This document shows, in pieces, positions 1 to 11,362 of a stretch of 31,834 bases of DNA; position 1 is the stretch's first letter; the number at the start of each line of letters is the position of its first letter. The position numbers and the translations under genes were made by a program. Location: NCBI GenBank assembly GCA_002313255.1, contig DCBA01000010.1:16212-48045 (forward strand). The letters are read 5' to 3'. A model generated the notes under the pieces. It was not told the DNA's origin, searched no databases, and saw only the letters and a list, made by a program, of their open reading frames with translations. Origin of the DNA: Gammaproteobacteria bacterium UBA1119 (GTDB lineage Bacteria; Pseudomonadota; Gammaproteobacteria; Pseudomonadales; Azotimanducaceae).

Positions 1-270
1 ACGATTGAAGTGCTCGGGGGGTTACAACAGCGCGAAGAAGGTTGTCTCTCGGTTCCCGGTTTCTTTGAGCAAGTTGAACGCGCCGATCGAATTCGGGTTT
101 CAGCCCTCGACAAACTGGGCAATGCTCAAGAATTTGACGCCGACGGGCTACTTTCTGTCTGTATTCAGCACGAGTGTGACCATCTCGAAGGCCGCCTTTT
201 CGTCGACTACTTGACCGCTCTGAAGCGCAGTCACATTCGCAATAAACTCGCCAAACGAACGCGAGCTTAA
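1..270 (+). CDS. def: Peptide deformylase, C-terminal part (5' end outside window)
   Basis: This enzyme removes the formyl group from the N-terminal methionine of new proteins in the cytosol. The frame is open from base 1, so the gene enters from the left and only about 89 C-terminal residues are present. Two of the three family motifs are visible: EGCLSVP, whose Cys is a metal ligand, and HECDHLEG, the HExxH motif with both His ligands and the catalytic Glu. The first motif (GxGxAAxQ) must lie upstream. The C-terminus ends in a basic helix. fmt starts 4 bases downstream. The pairing is functional, since Fmt adds the formyl group and Def removes it, and def-fmt is a standard bacterial operon. 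Identification is secure; only the start is unknown. Confidence 0.95.
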   Translation, partial: TIEVLGGLQQREEGCLSVPGFFEQVERADRIRVSALDKLGNAQEFDADGLLSVCIQHECDHLEGRLFVDYLTALKRSHIRNKLAKRTRA

Positions 271-274
271 GCCG

Positions 275-1201
275 ATGAGACTGGGGTTCGCGGGCACGCC
301 AGAATTTGCCGCCATCATACTTCGCGAATTAATTAAGACCTCTCACGACGTCGTGCGAATACTCACCCAGCCCGCTCGCCCCACCGGGAGAGGGCGTAAG
401 TCCCTTTCAAGTGCAGTCCAGCAAGAGGCTGACCGCCACGGCATTGTTTGCATTACGCCTACCAATTTGAGGGGTCGCGAAGACTTGGTTGCGGACCTCG
501 ACCTCCTCGTCGTCGCCGCCTACGGAATGATTCTTCCTCCTGAAATATTCCGCGGGCCGCAATTTGCTAGCTTGAATGTCCATGCCTCGCTACTACCCCG
601 ATGGCGTGGTGCTGCACCTATCGAGAGATCGATCATGGCCGGCGACAGCGAAACCGGGGTATCTATCATGCAAATCGAGAAAACATTAGACGCAGGACCA
701 CTTTTTGCTTTCGCTCATCACCAATTAAGCGGCGACGAAACGGGCGCCTCTCTCTCTAAGACGCTGGCCAAGATCGGGAGTGCCTCCCTAATCGAAGTGC
801 TTAGAGATTGGAGCGACCTCCCGAAACCTTCGCCCCAAGATCACCAACAGGCCACCTACGCCCACAAACTGACACCCGCCGACTCTCTCATTTCTTGGGC
901 GACCCCCGCAGTCGATATCGAACGTATTGTTCGAGCCCTGTCTGATCGTAGCGCCGCGTACGCTAGGCTAGGGGAGAACCGGATACGCATCTTGAAGGTA
1001 AAGGTTCTAGAAGGTTCGGCCAACCCCGGCGAACTAGTCAAAACGGGCGAAGGGTTAGCCATCGGGTGCGCTGATGGTCTTCTATTGCTAAACACAGTCC
1101 AATTGAATCGAGGTCAAGGCAAGCCGATGTCAGCTGATGAAGCAGCCAACGGTCACGCTGATTTATTTTCTACAGGAATCCATTACGATGTCGTCGGTTG
1201 A
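275..1201 (+). CDS. fmt: Methionyl-tRNA formyltransferase
   Basis: Fmt transfers a formyl group from 10-formyl-tetrahydrofolate to Met-tRNA-fMet, making the initiator tRNA. The protein is 308 residues, close to the usual 310-315. The N-terminal formyltransferase domain begins MRLGFAGTPEFAA. The catalytic triad is visible as Asn101 and His103 in SLNVHASLLPRWRGAAPI and Asp139 in the TLDAG segment. The mobile loop that contacts the acceptor stem (PTGRGRK, about 36-42) is present. The C-terminal OB-fold domain starts near residue 205. The ATG lies 4 bases after def, and the stop overlaps the preferred start of rsmB by 14 bases, so def, fmt and rsmB are probably translationally coupled. Confidence 0.97.
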   Translation: MRLGFAGTPEFAAIILRELIKTSHDVVRILTQPARPTGRGRKSLSSAVQQEADRHGIVCITPTNLRGREDLVADLDLLVVAAYGMILPPEIFRGPQFASLNVHASLLPRWRGAAPIERSIMAGDSETGVSIMQIEKTLDAGPLFAFAHHQLSGDETGASLSKTLAKIGSASLIEVLRDWSDLPKPSPQDHQQATYAHKLTPADSLISWATPAVDIERIVRALSDRSAAYARLGENRIRILKVKVLEGSANPGELVKTGEGLAIGCADGLLLLNTVQLNRGQGKPMSADEAANGHADLFSTGIHYDVVG

Positions 1202-2453
1202 TCCGCGAGTTGCGGCAGCGCGTTCCATCAGCGCCGTATCCGCCGGTAAGTCGCTCGAACGAGCACTAGGCGCCTATCGCGATCATCCAGAACGGGGTCT
1301 TATATTCGAGCTTTGCTACGGCGTGATTCGTCACTGGTTTTCATTGTCGGAACAGCTCGATTCGCGACTAAAAACGCCCCTTCGCAAAAAAGATCTCGAC
1401 CTGTATTGCTTAATACTGGTCGGTAATTACCAACTACAAAACTCTGCGATCGCGGACCATGCCGCTGTAAACCTTACCGTTGAAGCTGCCCGACATCTGG
1501 GCAAGCACTGGGCATGTGGACTCGTGAACGCGATTTTAAGGACACCGAGGGAATCGGTCGATCAAAGCGACGAGGCACGCTTTGAAGCACCCTCTTGGTT
1601 AATCCAATCGATCCAACGCCACTACCCCGACTCGGCGGAAAAAATTCTTCGAGTCAACAACACCCGGGCCCCTATGACTTTACGGGTGAATAGAAATCGA
1701 CAAACGACAGAGTCACTAGCCCAAATTCTTCTCAACGAAGGCATACCTACGGTTCCCGGCAGCCTGACAAACGCCTTGTCGCTGGTGACTCCGCAAGCCG
1801 TAAATACGATCCCAGGATACAGCGAAGGATGGTTTACGGTTCAAGACGAAGCATCCCAACGTGCCGTACACTTGTTAGAGCTGCAACCTACAACTCGAGT
1901 GCTTGACGCATGCGCGGCACCAGGGATAAAGGCCTTGCAACTCCTAGAAACATGCGACGACATCCATTTGACTGCCATCGATATCGACTCGACGCGGGGC
2001 TCCTACGGCACAAATGAGTCGCTTCGGCTCGGCCTTCCATTTGAGCTTCGTGTTGGCGATGCAACTCGCCGGGATTGGTGGGACGGTGAATTATTCGACT
2101 CGATTCTTATCGATGCTCCTTGCACCGGTACCGGCACGCTCCGGAGAAAACCGGATATCAAGGTGCATCGGACCCTTGAGGACGTTGTCGTTTTACAGCG
2201 CAAACAACAAGACCTACTCACCAACCTCTGGCACATGTTGGCTTCTGGGGGTACCCTGTTATACAGCACTTGTTCGATCCTGCCGGACGAAAACGATTCA
2301 GTGATTCACAACTTTCTGGATCAAACCACCAACGCGGCGGCGGTACCCATCGACGCCGATTGGGGCCACGCGACGCTCTTTGGCCGTCAATGTTTACCCA
2401 CAGAACGAGGCCCCGACGGCTTTTTTTATTCGCGAATAACCAAGCTGCAGTGA
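1188..2453 (+). CDS. rsmB: 16S rRNA (cytosine-967-C5)-methyltransferase
   Basis: RsmB (Sun/Fmu) methylates C967 of 16S rRNA using S-adenosylmethionine. The ATG at 1188 gives 421 residues and is preceded by AGGA at 1174-1177. It fits the family N-terminus better than an in-frame ATG at 1137 that would lie deep inside fmt. An N-terminal NusB-like RNA-binding domain covers about residues 1-135, followed by the Rossmann methyltransferase domain. Both catalytic cysteines are present, in DAPC (Cys312) and STCS (Cys362). The SAM-binding motif I reads DACAAPGIKA at 240-249 where the family normally has PGGKT, so two usually conserved positions differ. trkA follows after 7 bases. Confidence 0.95.
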   Translation: MSSVDPRVAAARSISAVSAGKSLERALGAYRDHPERGLIFELCYGVIRHWFSLSEQLDSRLKTPLRKKDLDLYCLILVGNYQLQNSAIADHAAVNLTVEAARHLGKHWACGLVNAILRTPRESVDQSDEARFEAPSWLIQSIQRHYPDSAEKILRVNNTRAPMTLRVNRNRQTTESLAQILLNEGIPTVPGSLTNALSLVTPQAVNTIPGYSEGWFTVQDEASQRAVHLLELQPTTRVLDACAAPGIKALQLLETCDDIHLTAIDIDSTRGSYGTNESLRLGLPFELRVGDATRRDWWDGELFDSILIDAPCTGTGTLRRKPDIKVHRTLEDVVVLQRKQQDLLTNLWHMLASGGTLLYSTCSILPDENDSVIHNFLDQTTNAAAVPIDADWGHATLFGRQCLPTERGPDGFFYSRITKLQ

Positions 2454-2460
2454 TCGCATC

Positions 2461-3834
2461 ATGAAAATCTTAATTCTAGGCGCCGGCAAGGTCGGGGGAA
2501 CCCTTGCGGAACATCTCGCTGGCGAGTCGTTTGACGTTACCGTCGTCGATCTTGACGAACACCGCTTGCGTGAACTGCGCGACCGCCTCGACATACGCAC
2601 CGTGTACGGTCATGCATCGCGGCCCGATATCCTCCAACAGGCAGACGCGGATGATGCCGATATGCTGATTGCGGTGACTGGGAGCGACGAAGTCAATATG
2701 GTCGCCTGTCAGGTGAGCTACTCGCTATTCAAAACGCCAATGAAAATTGCTCGAATTCGAGCGTCGGCGTATCTGACGGGGTCCGATTTTTTTACTCAAG
2801 ATCACATGCCGATCGACGTGCTGATCAATCCCGAGCAAGTGGTCACTGACCAAATCAAGCAACTATTGCAGCACCCCGGCGCTTTGCAGGTGCTCGACTT
2901 CGCCGATGGACGGGTGCAGCTCGCAGCAATGCGCGCATATCCCGATGGCCGACTGGTCGGTCAGCAAATCATTGCCTTGCGCGACCACATCCCAAATGTC
3001 GAAACGCGAGTCGCGGCGATTTTTCGACGTGGCCAGCCTATTACACCCCGTTGGGACACTATCGTGGAGGCTGAGGATGAAGTTTTCTTTGTTGCCGCCG
3101 CTGAAAATATAAGCGCTGTCATGGAAGAATTCCGACACGTCGAAAAGCCCTTCAAACGAGTCATGATCGCAGGGGGTGGAAACATCGGCGAGTCATTGGC
3201 CCGGTCCATTGAATCCTCTTTTTCCGTGAAGGTGCTTGAATTTAGCGCGGAACGTGCCGACGCCGCGGCACAAAGGCTTGATTCGAGCGTCGTAATTCTT
3301 GGCGACGCAACAGATCGAGATCTTCTGATTCAGGAAAACATAGAGCGCACTGACGCGTTCTGCGCAGTGACTAATGACGATGAAGTTAACATCATGTCGT
3401 CGATGATGGCAAAACAGCTGGGCGTCCGTCAGGTGATGACGCTTATCGGTAAACCCGCATACGTGGACCTGATGCATGAAGGTTCAATCGACGTAGCAAT
3501 ATCTCCCCAGTTAGCCACCACGAGTACGATTCTCACGCACGTTCGTCGCGCGGACGTGGCCCGGGTTCACAGTCTACGTCGGGGAGCGGCAGAAGCCATG
3601 GAAGCCGTCGTGCATGGCAACGACCGCAGCAGCAAAGTGGTGGGCCGCAGGCTGATTGATCTAGGACTTCCAGAAGGCACAACGATAGGAGCGCTGGTCC
3701 GTAACAATAAGGTCCTAATCGCCCACGATGAGTTACAAATAGAGTCCGAGGACCACGTCATATTGTTTCTCACCGACAAAACGCGAATAGGTGCCGTGGA
3801 GCGCCTGTTCCAGGTTAATTTCAACTTTTTCTGA
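2461..3834 (+). CDS. trkA: Trk potassium uptake system, NAD-binding regulatory protein TrkA
   Basis: TrkA is the peripheral, nucleotide-binding subunit that gates the TrkH potassium channel at the inner face of the cytoplasmic membrane. The 457 residues match the 458 of E. coli. The sequence shows the expected duplicated architecture: a Rossmann fold with GAGKVG at 7-12 and an RCK-C domain, then a second Rossmann fold with GGGNIG at 238-243 and a second RCK-C domain. Conserved nucleotide-site wording such as VTGSDEVNM (first half) and VTNDDEVNIM (second half) is visible. trkH starts 1 base after the stop, so the two partners form one transcription unit. Confidence 0.96.
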   Translation: MKILILGAGKVGGTLAEHLAGESFDVTVVDLDEHRLRELRDRLDIRTVYGHASRPDILQQADADDADMLIAVTGSDEVNMVACQVSYSLFKTPMKIARIRASAYLTGSDFFTQDHMPIDVLINPEQVVTDQIKQLLQHPGALQVLDFADGRVQLAAMRAYPDGRLVGQQIIALRDHIPNVETRVAAIFRRGQPITPRWDTIVEAEDEVFFVAAAENISAVMEEFRHVEKPFKRVMIAGGGNIGESLARSIESSFSVKVLEFSAERADAAAQRLDSSVVILGDATDRDLLIQENIERTDAFCAVTNDDEVNIMSSMMAKQLGVRQVMTLIGKPAYVDLMHEGSIDVAISPQLATTSTILTHVRRADVARVHSLRRGAAEAMEAVVHGNDRSSKVVGRRLIDLGLPEGTTIGALVRNNKVLIAHDELQIESEDHVILFLTDKTRIGAVERLFQVNFNFF

Positions 3835-3835
3835 T

Positions 3836-5287
3836 ATGCACCTAAACGTCATTCTTGGTGTCACGGGCACATTACTGATGCTTTTCAGTTTGACGCTGCT
3901 GATGCCAATTCTTGTTGCGGTGATTTATGCAGAAAACACCATCAACACGTTCTCCATGGCGTTTGCGATCACGTTGGGCGTCGGGTTTGTGCTCTGGTGG
4001 TTGAAGCGTGACGGCGTCGAGCTGCGCAGCCGAGAAGGCTTCCTGGTGACCGTGCTTGCTTACCTAGGGCTCGGCTTATTTGGTGCGCTTCCTCTTTCGC
4101 CACTACTTGGTTCAAGCATCACCGAGAATTTTACCGATGCAGCCTTCGAGTCTTTTTCCGGAATTACAACCACGGGCGCAACGGTCCTAACAGGGCTCGA
4201 CGCGCTGCCCCGATCTGTTCTCTTCTATCGAGCCCAACTCCAGTGGCTCGGCGGGATGGGGATTATCGTTCTCGCCGTGGCAATCCTGCCCATGCTCGGC
4301 ATCGGCGGTATGCAACTCTATCGGGCAGAAACCCCAGGGCCAGTTAAAGACACCAAGCTGAAACCACGCATCACTGAAACCGCCAAGTCCCTTTGGTACA
4401 TTTATCTCGGCATTACTGTGGCTTGCGCTGTTGCTTACTGCGTAGCCGGCATGGACGTGTTCGACGCCATTTGTCATGCCTTTTCAACCGTTGCAATCGG
4501 TGGTTTCTCGACACACGACGCTAGCCTTGGCTTCTTTGATAGCCCAGCTATCGAAGGCGTTGCCATCTTTTTCATGGTGCTCGCGGGCATTAACTTTTCC
4601 CTGCACTTCGGTGTGCTCCAGCAACGGCGTCTAACGCCTTATATTCGCGACATTGAGGTTCGACTATATCTTGTAATACTAGTTGTCGTGGCGCTCGTCG
4701 CCACGTGGATACTTGATGCATATCCTGAGGCCTCCACAAGACCAGTGCGAGACGCCTTATTTCAAGCAGTTTCGATTGCTACAACGACAGGATTCACGAC
4801 CGCAAACTTCAGTACTTGGCCATCCGTTATTCCGTTTCTTCTGTTATTCGCCGCCTTTGCCGGAGGGTGCGCCGGTTCCACGGCGGGCGGTATAAAAATA
4901 TACCGCGTCCTTTTGATATTCAGACAAGGCCTCCGCGAGATGCGTCGCCTGGTGCATCCCAACGGCATTTTCCATATCAAAATGGGCCATCAGTTGGTAC
5001 CGGATCGAGTCGTTGACGCCGTCTGGGGCTTTTTCGGTGTTTATTTGATAGTTTTCTTGGGATTGCTATGTTCGCTGCTTGCGATATCTGATTTGGATTT
5101 TGTTAGCGCTTTCTCAGCAATTGGTGCTTGCTTAAATAATTTGGGTCCCGGGCTAGGTGATGTAGCGCATAGCTATCAAGCGCTTTCGGCATCCGGCAAG
5201 TGGCTACTCGTGATTGGAATGCTCCTTGGCCGACTCGAAATATTCACCCTTCTCGTCCTTTTGACCCCCGATTACTGGCGAAGCTGA
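3836..5287 (+). CDS. trkH: Trk potassium uptake channel subunit TrkH
   Basis: TrkH is the membrane pore of the Trk potassium uptake system. Starting at ATG 3836 (1 base after the trkA stop) gives 483 residues, the E. coli TrkH length; an in-frame ATG at 3791 lies inside trkA and adds only unrelated residues. About ten hydrophobic membrane segments are visible. The four pore-loop glycine motifs of the selectivity filter can be picked out: TTTGATV, VAIGGFS, TTTGFTT and NNLGPGLG. The GGCAGSTAGGIK segment is typical of TrkH. The last 44 bases overlap the convergent tag gene. In many gammaproteobacteria trkA and trkH are not adjacent; here they clearly are. Confidence 0.95.
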   Translation: MHLNVILGVTGTLLMLFSLTLLMPILVAVIYAENTINTFSMAFAITLGVGFVLWWLKRDGVELRSREGFLVTVLAYLGLGLFGALPLSPLLGSSITENFTDAAFESFSGITTTGATVLTGLDALPRSVLFYRAQLQWLGGMGIIVLAVAILPMLGIGGMQLYRAETPGPVKDTKLKPRITETAKSLWYIYLGITVACAVAYCVAGMDVFDAICHAFSTVAIGGFSTHDASLGFFDSPAIEGVAIFFMVLAGINFSLHFGVLQQRRLTPYIRDIEVRLYLVILVVVALVATWILDAYPEASTRPVRDALFQAVSIATTTGFTTANFSTWPSVIPFLLLFAAFAGGCAGSTAGGIKIYRVLLIFRQGLREMRRLVHPNGIFHIKMGHQLVPDRVVDAVWGFFGVYLIVFLGLLCSLLAISDLDFVSAFSAIGACLNNLGPGLGDVAHSYQALSASGKWLLVIGMLLGRLEIFTLLVLLTPDYWRS

Positions 5288-5837
5288 TCTCTGAATGGCG
5301 GAAACACGAAACAAGATGATCATTCACCATGCCAGCGCTTTGCATAAAGGCATAACAAATCGAGGGGCCAACGAACGCAAATCCCATTTTCTTCAGTGCG
5401 TTCGACATTTTTATCGATTGATCCGTTGTCCCGGGTACTTCAGATCCTTTGCGCCAACTATTTTGCAGCGGTGTGTTCTGAACAAAGGACCAAAAAAAAT
5501 GTGCGGGTTCCATCATCTCATTGAATAACCGCGCATTAGTAACCATCGCATTGAGTTTGCCACGGTGGCGTATCAATCCGCTGTCCTCTAACCACCCGGA
5601 CTGCTCTATATCAACCACCTTCGCAAGCGACATGGGGTCAAAACCAAGAAACGCGCGTCGCATGCGATCGCGCTTATTCAGGACCGTCAACCAGCTGAGT
5701 CCCGCCTGCATACTTTCTAGCGTCAATCGCTCAAAAAGTGACCGCGGATCGTACGTCGGAACGCCCCACTCGGTATCGTGATAATGGGTGCAGACGACGC
5801 TCGAATTAGCCCACCCACATCTCAATCGTGTTTCCAA
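5244..5837 (-). CDS. tag: DNA-3-methyladenine glycosylase I
   Basis: Tag excises 3-methyladenine from alkylated DNA, starting base-excision repair. The family blocks are clear: RCGWANS, HYHDTEWGVP, ESMQAGLSWLTVL (containing the catalytic-pocket Glu), IRHRGK, FVWSFV-like FFWSFV, KKMGFAFVG and ICYAFMQSAGMVNDH. The zinc ligands known from E. coli Tag are all kept: Cys7, His20, and the His and Cys of VNDHLVSC. I chose the TTG at 5837 (197 residues) because AAGGGGG sits 8 bases upstream and the N-terminus then matches the family. A GTG at 5912 would add 25 residues without a ribosome site. The C-terminal tail extends past the E. coli length and overlaps the 3' end of trkH. Confidence 0.92.
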   Translation of the reverse strand: METRLRCGWANSSVVCTHYHDTEWGVPTYDPRSLFERLTLESMQAGLSWLTVLNKRDRMRRAFLGFDPMSLAKVVDIEQSGWLEDSGLIRHRGKLNAMVTNARLFNEMMEPAHFFWSFVQNTPLQNSWRKGSEVPGTTDQSIKMSNALKKMGFAFVGPSICYAFMQSAGMVNDHLVSCFRHSEISFASNRGSKGREG

Positions 5838-5870
5838 AGCACATACCCCCTTCACCGCCTCTAATGTATT

Positions 5871-5899
5871 TTGACCGAAACCGAACCATCCCTTAGATT
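5871..5899 (+). promoter_or_regulatory. Candidate sigma-70 promoter for plsC
   Basis: A TTGACC at 5871-5876 and a TAGATT at 5894-5899 are separated by 17 bases, a good vegetative promoter match (5/6 and 4/6). It lies in the gap between the divergent tag and plsC starts, about 100 bases upstream of the plsC GTG. The match was made by eye; transcription is not shown. Confidence 0.4.
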
Positions 5900-5997
5900 G
5901 CCGACAGCCCACAACGGTTAGAAATTTTGGTCTTCATCTCATTTGTACGCGCAACGAAACGGGCCCTGGTCATCGAAGCTTCTGTGAGACCGACATC

Positions 5998-9122
<3,125 letters not shown>

Positions 9123-9128
9123 TTATCC

Positions 9129-10235
9129 CTAGTTTTGATCTGTCGGTTCGATGCGTCCATGTTCCACGTGAAACATCGCTGCACGAGTGATCGGGTACCC
9201 GCCCAAAAGCCAATCCGAGTTGGTGGTGGTTGCCAAGATCTGATAATTCTGGTCCTTCAACATCCCGAAAAAGCGATCTCTATGCTCTTCATCCAATTCC
9301 GCGCCTGCATCGTCGATGAGAAATAGCGATGGCTTCTCCATCGCTGACGACAGGTGTTGTGCCTGAACTAATTTCATCGCACTGGCCACCACTTTCCCCT
9401 GTCCTCGGGAAAGCACCTGCGCCGCAGGCTGAGGCGCCGTTTGTGTGGATTTCGGGACGATTTCTATCCGGATATCCGCCCTATGGGGACCCGCCTGCGT
9501 AGACTTTAATTTTACATCCCGGGGCGCGTGTTGTCTCATTTCATTTGATAACGAATCCCCCCTCCAACCCGGCTCATGGCGCAACGCAATATTTAATTTA
9601 GGGCTCAGCGTCTCCAAAGTACCGCTGAGCTGAGTGTTTATTAGATCTACATAGTATTGACGCATCACCGTGACACGCTCACCAAGCCCACCAGCCTGCT
9701 CGCCCCATAACCCAATGGCCTCCCGATCACCGGCCCGAATCGCGCTATTACGTTGCCGAATCGCGCGCAAATAGTCGCGCAGCGTGACAAGATATTCCTG
9801 TTTCACGTGAAACGTCCCCCAATCAAGCCATTGCCTTCGGAACGAAGGTGGCCCAAAAACAAGGGCCGCAAGGTCTGGGAGCAACACTTGTACAGGGAGA
9901 AGGGCCGCAACCTCCGACGCATTCGTCACCGCGACCCCATCTCGACGCAATCGCGTGTTTTTTGCCCGGTCTTTGGTCAGTCCAATTTTGGACTCGCCCC
10001 GCGTCGGATCTCGTATTTCAGCCCGAATTGTCAGGCCATTGCTGCCATTTCTTATGATGGTTTCGATGGAACGCGTCCGAAACGACCGGCCTCGAAGTAG
10101 TAGATGCACGGCTTCTAAAAGCGCTGTCTTGCCAGCCCCATTCGCCCCCGACAATATATTGAGCCCCGGGCACAGGTCGATGCCAGCGGCCTCTATATTT
10201 CGTACGTTTTCTACCTCGACTCGCTCGAGGATCAT
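9129..10235 (-). CDS. recF: DNA replication and repair protein RecF
   Basis: RecF is an SMC-like ATPase that helps load RecA at single-strand gaps through the RecFOR pathway. The 368 residues are near the usual 357-370. The Walker A motif is GANGAGKT near residues 34-41, the ABC-type signature is LSRGQGK, and Walker B is LFLIDDAGAELDEEHRDRF. The gene starts 9 bases after dnaN. Its coding sequence carries two parS-like ParB sites, one encoding the TFHVKQ segment mid-gene and one encoding MFHVEHG at the C-terminus (listed separately). Confidence 0.96.
   Translation of the reverse strand: MILERVEVENVRNIEAAGIDLCPGLNILSGANGAGKTALLEAVHLLLRGRSFRTRSIETIIRNGSNGLTIRAEIRDPTRGESKIGLTKDRAKNTRLRRDGVAVTNASEVAALLPVQVLLPDLAALVFGPPSFRRQWLDWGTFHVKQEYLVTLRDYLRAIRQRNSAIRAGDREAIGLWGEQAGGLGERVTVMRQYYVDLINTQLSGTLETLSPKLNIALRHEPGWRGDSLSNEMRQHAPRDVKLKSTQAGPHRADIRIEIVPKSTQTAPQPAAQVLSRGQGKVVASAMKLVQAQHLSSAMEKPSLFLIDDAGAELDEEHRDRFFGMLKDQNYQILATTTNSDWLLGGYPITRAAMFHVEHGRIEPTDQN
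9160..9175. other. parS-like centromere site 1 (inside recF 3' end)
   Basis: The 16 bases TGTTCCACGTGAAACA match the widely conserved chromosomal parS consensus TGTTNCACGTGAAACA exactly, with an imperfect palindrome around CACGTG. It is the likely binding site of the ParB encoded at 20251-21129 and lies under 4 kb from oriC. On the recF strand it encodes the MFHVEH stretch, so coding and ParB binding share the bases. Confidence 0.85.
9799..9814. other. parS-like centromere site 2 (inside recF)
   Basis: TGTTTCACGTGAAACG differs from the perfect palindrome TGTTTCACGTGAAACA only in the last base. It lies 639 bases from site 1, also inside recF, and encodes part of the TFHVKQE stretch there. A scan by eye of every CACGTG in the window found no third site with the TTT/AAA flanks. 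Confidence 0.8.
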
Positions 10236-10244
10236 CTCGAAACG

Positions 10245-11348
10245 CTATAACCGCATAGGCATAACGACATAAAGTGAATCATCCACACCCGGGGCTTCAA
10301 TGAGCGCACTGCTGTTTGCATCTGCTACCGACAGTCGTACCGATTCAGTTTCAATCACGCCCAACACATCCTGCAAGTAGGCTACATTAAACCCTATCTC
10401 GAGTGCGTCGCCGTCGTATTCAATAGCAACAATCTCTTCTGCCTCTTCTTGCTCAGGATTATTGGCTTCGATTTTCATTTGATCCCTTTCCAGGGAGAGC
10501 CTTACGCAACGGTACTTTTCATTCGATAAAATGGCCGCGCGCTGGAACGCATGTCGCAGCGTTTCGCGATCGCCCAACAGTGTTCGTCCGGTCTCCCGAG
10601 GTATTACCGTTTCGTAATCTGGAAACTTCCCATCGACCAACTTAGTCGTCAACGTATACGCGCCTTGTTTTACAGTGAGATGGTTGCGCCCCAGGGACAG
10701 TTCGACATCGGCACTCGAGTCATTAAGTAATCGACCAAGCTCGATAACACCCTTCCTTGGCACTATCACTTGAACGCGATCCACCCCGGCCACGTTCTGT
10801 TCTACGGTACACATCGCCATGCGGTGCCCATCCGTGGCAACCGCTCTCACGTGTCCGCTGGTAATTTCTAACAACATGCCGTTAAGGAAGTACCGCACAT
10901 CCTGCTGAGCCATCGCGAAACTCGTTTTGTCGAGGAGTCTCTGCAGGTCTGCCAACGGTAAAGAAACATTAACGTCCGCATCCTGACTCGCCACATCAGG
11001 GAATTCGTCCACCGGCAGTGTCGCCAAAGCGAACCGACTTCTTCCCGACCGAACGATCGTTTGAGACCCTTCGAGCGCCACCGAAATCTGCGCACCCTCG
11101 ACCAAAGATCGCCAAATATCCGCAAGTTTGCGCGCCGGTATTGTCGCAGACCCCTCCTGCTCCACATCGATGCCATCGACCGAGGCGACCAATTGAACCT
11201 CGAGATCGGTTCCGGTAATTGAAACAACGCCATCCGCTGCTCGAACCAGCAGGTTCGAAAGCACTGGGAGTGTTTGACGACGCTCAACCACGCCTGTCAC
11301 GAGTTGTAACGGGCGTAGCAAAATTTCTCGATCGGCGGTGAATTTCAT
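10245..11348 (-). CDS. dnaN: DNA polymerase III subunit beta (sliding clamp)
   Basis: DnaN forms the ring-shaped dimer that tethers polymerase III to DNA. The 367 residues equal the usual length (E. coli 366). The protein opens MKFTADREILLRPLQLVTGVVERRQTLP and ends YVVMPMRL, the conserved C-terminus that forms part of the client-binding cleft. Three topologically similar clamp domains of about 120 residues can be laid out along it, with TDGHRMA in the middle domain. It sits between dnaA (14-base gap) and recF (9-base gap) in the usual operon order. Confidence 0.98.
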   Translation of the reverse strand: MKFTADREILLRPLQLVTGVVERRQTLPVLSNLLVRAADGVVSITGTDLEVQLVASVDGIDVEQEGSATIPARKLADIWRSLVEGAQISVALEGSQTIVRSGRSRFALATLPVDEFPDVASQDADVNVSLPLADLQRLLDKTSFAMAQQDVRYFLNGMLLEITSGHVRAVATDGHRMAMCTVEQNVAGVDRVQVIVPRKGVIELGRLLNDSSADVELSLGRNHLTVKQGAYTLTTKLVDGKFPDYETVIPRETGRTLLGDRETLRHAFQRAAILSNEKYRCVRLSLERDQMKIEANNPEQEEAEEIVAIEYDGDALEIGFNVAYLQDVLGVIETESVRLSVADANSSALIEAPGVDDSLYVVMPMRL

Positions 11349-11362
11349 CGCAAATTCGACCT

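Noticed and set aside
2417..2430. GC-rich segment followed by seven T near the end of rsmB as a terminator
   Set aside because: Only a 3-bp stem can form, and the T run encodes the conserved FFY tail of RsmB; trkA follows at once in the same direction.
5838..5912. Longer tag starting at GTG 5912
   Set aside because: No ribosome site, 25 extra residues with no family counterpart, and it would cover the candidate plsC promoter.
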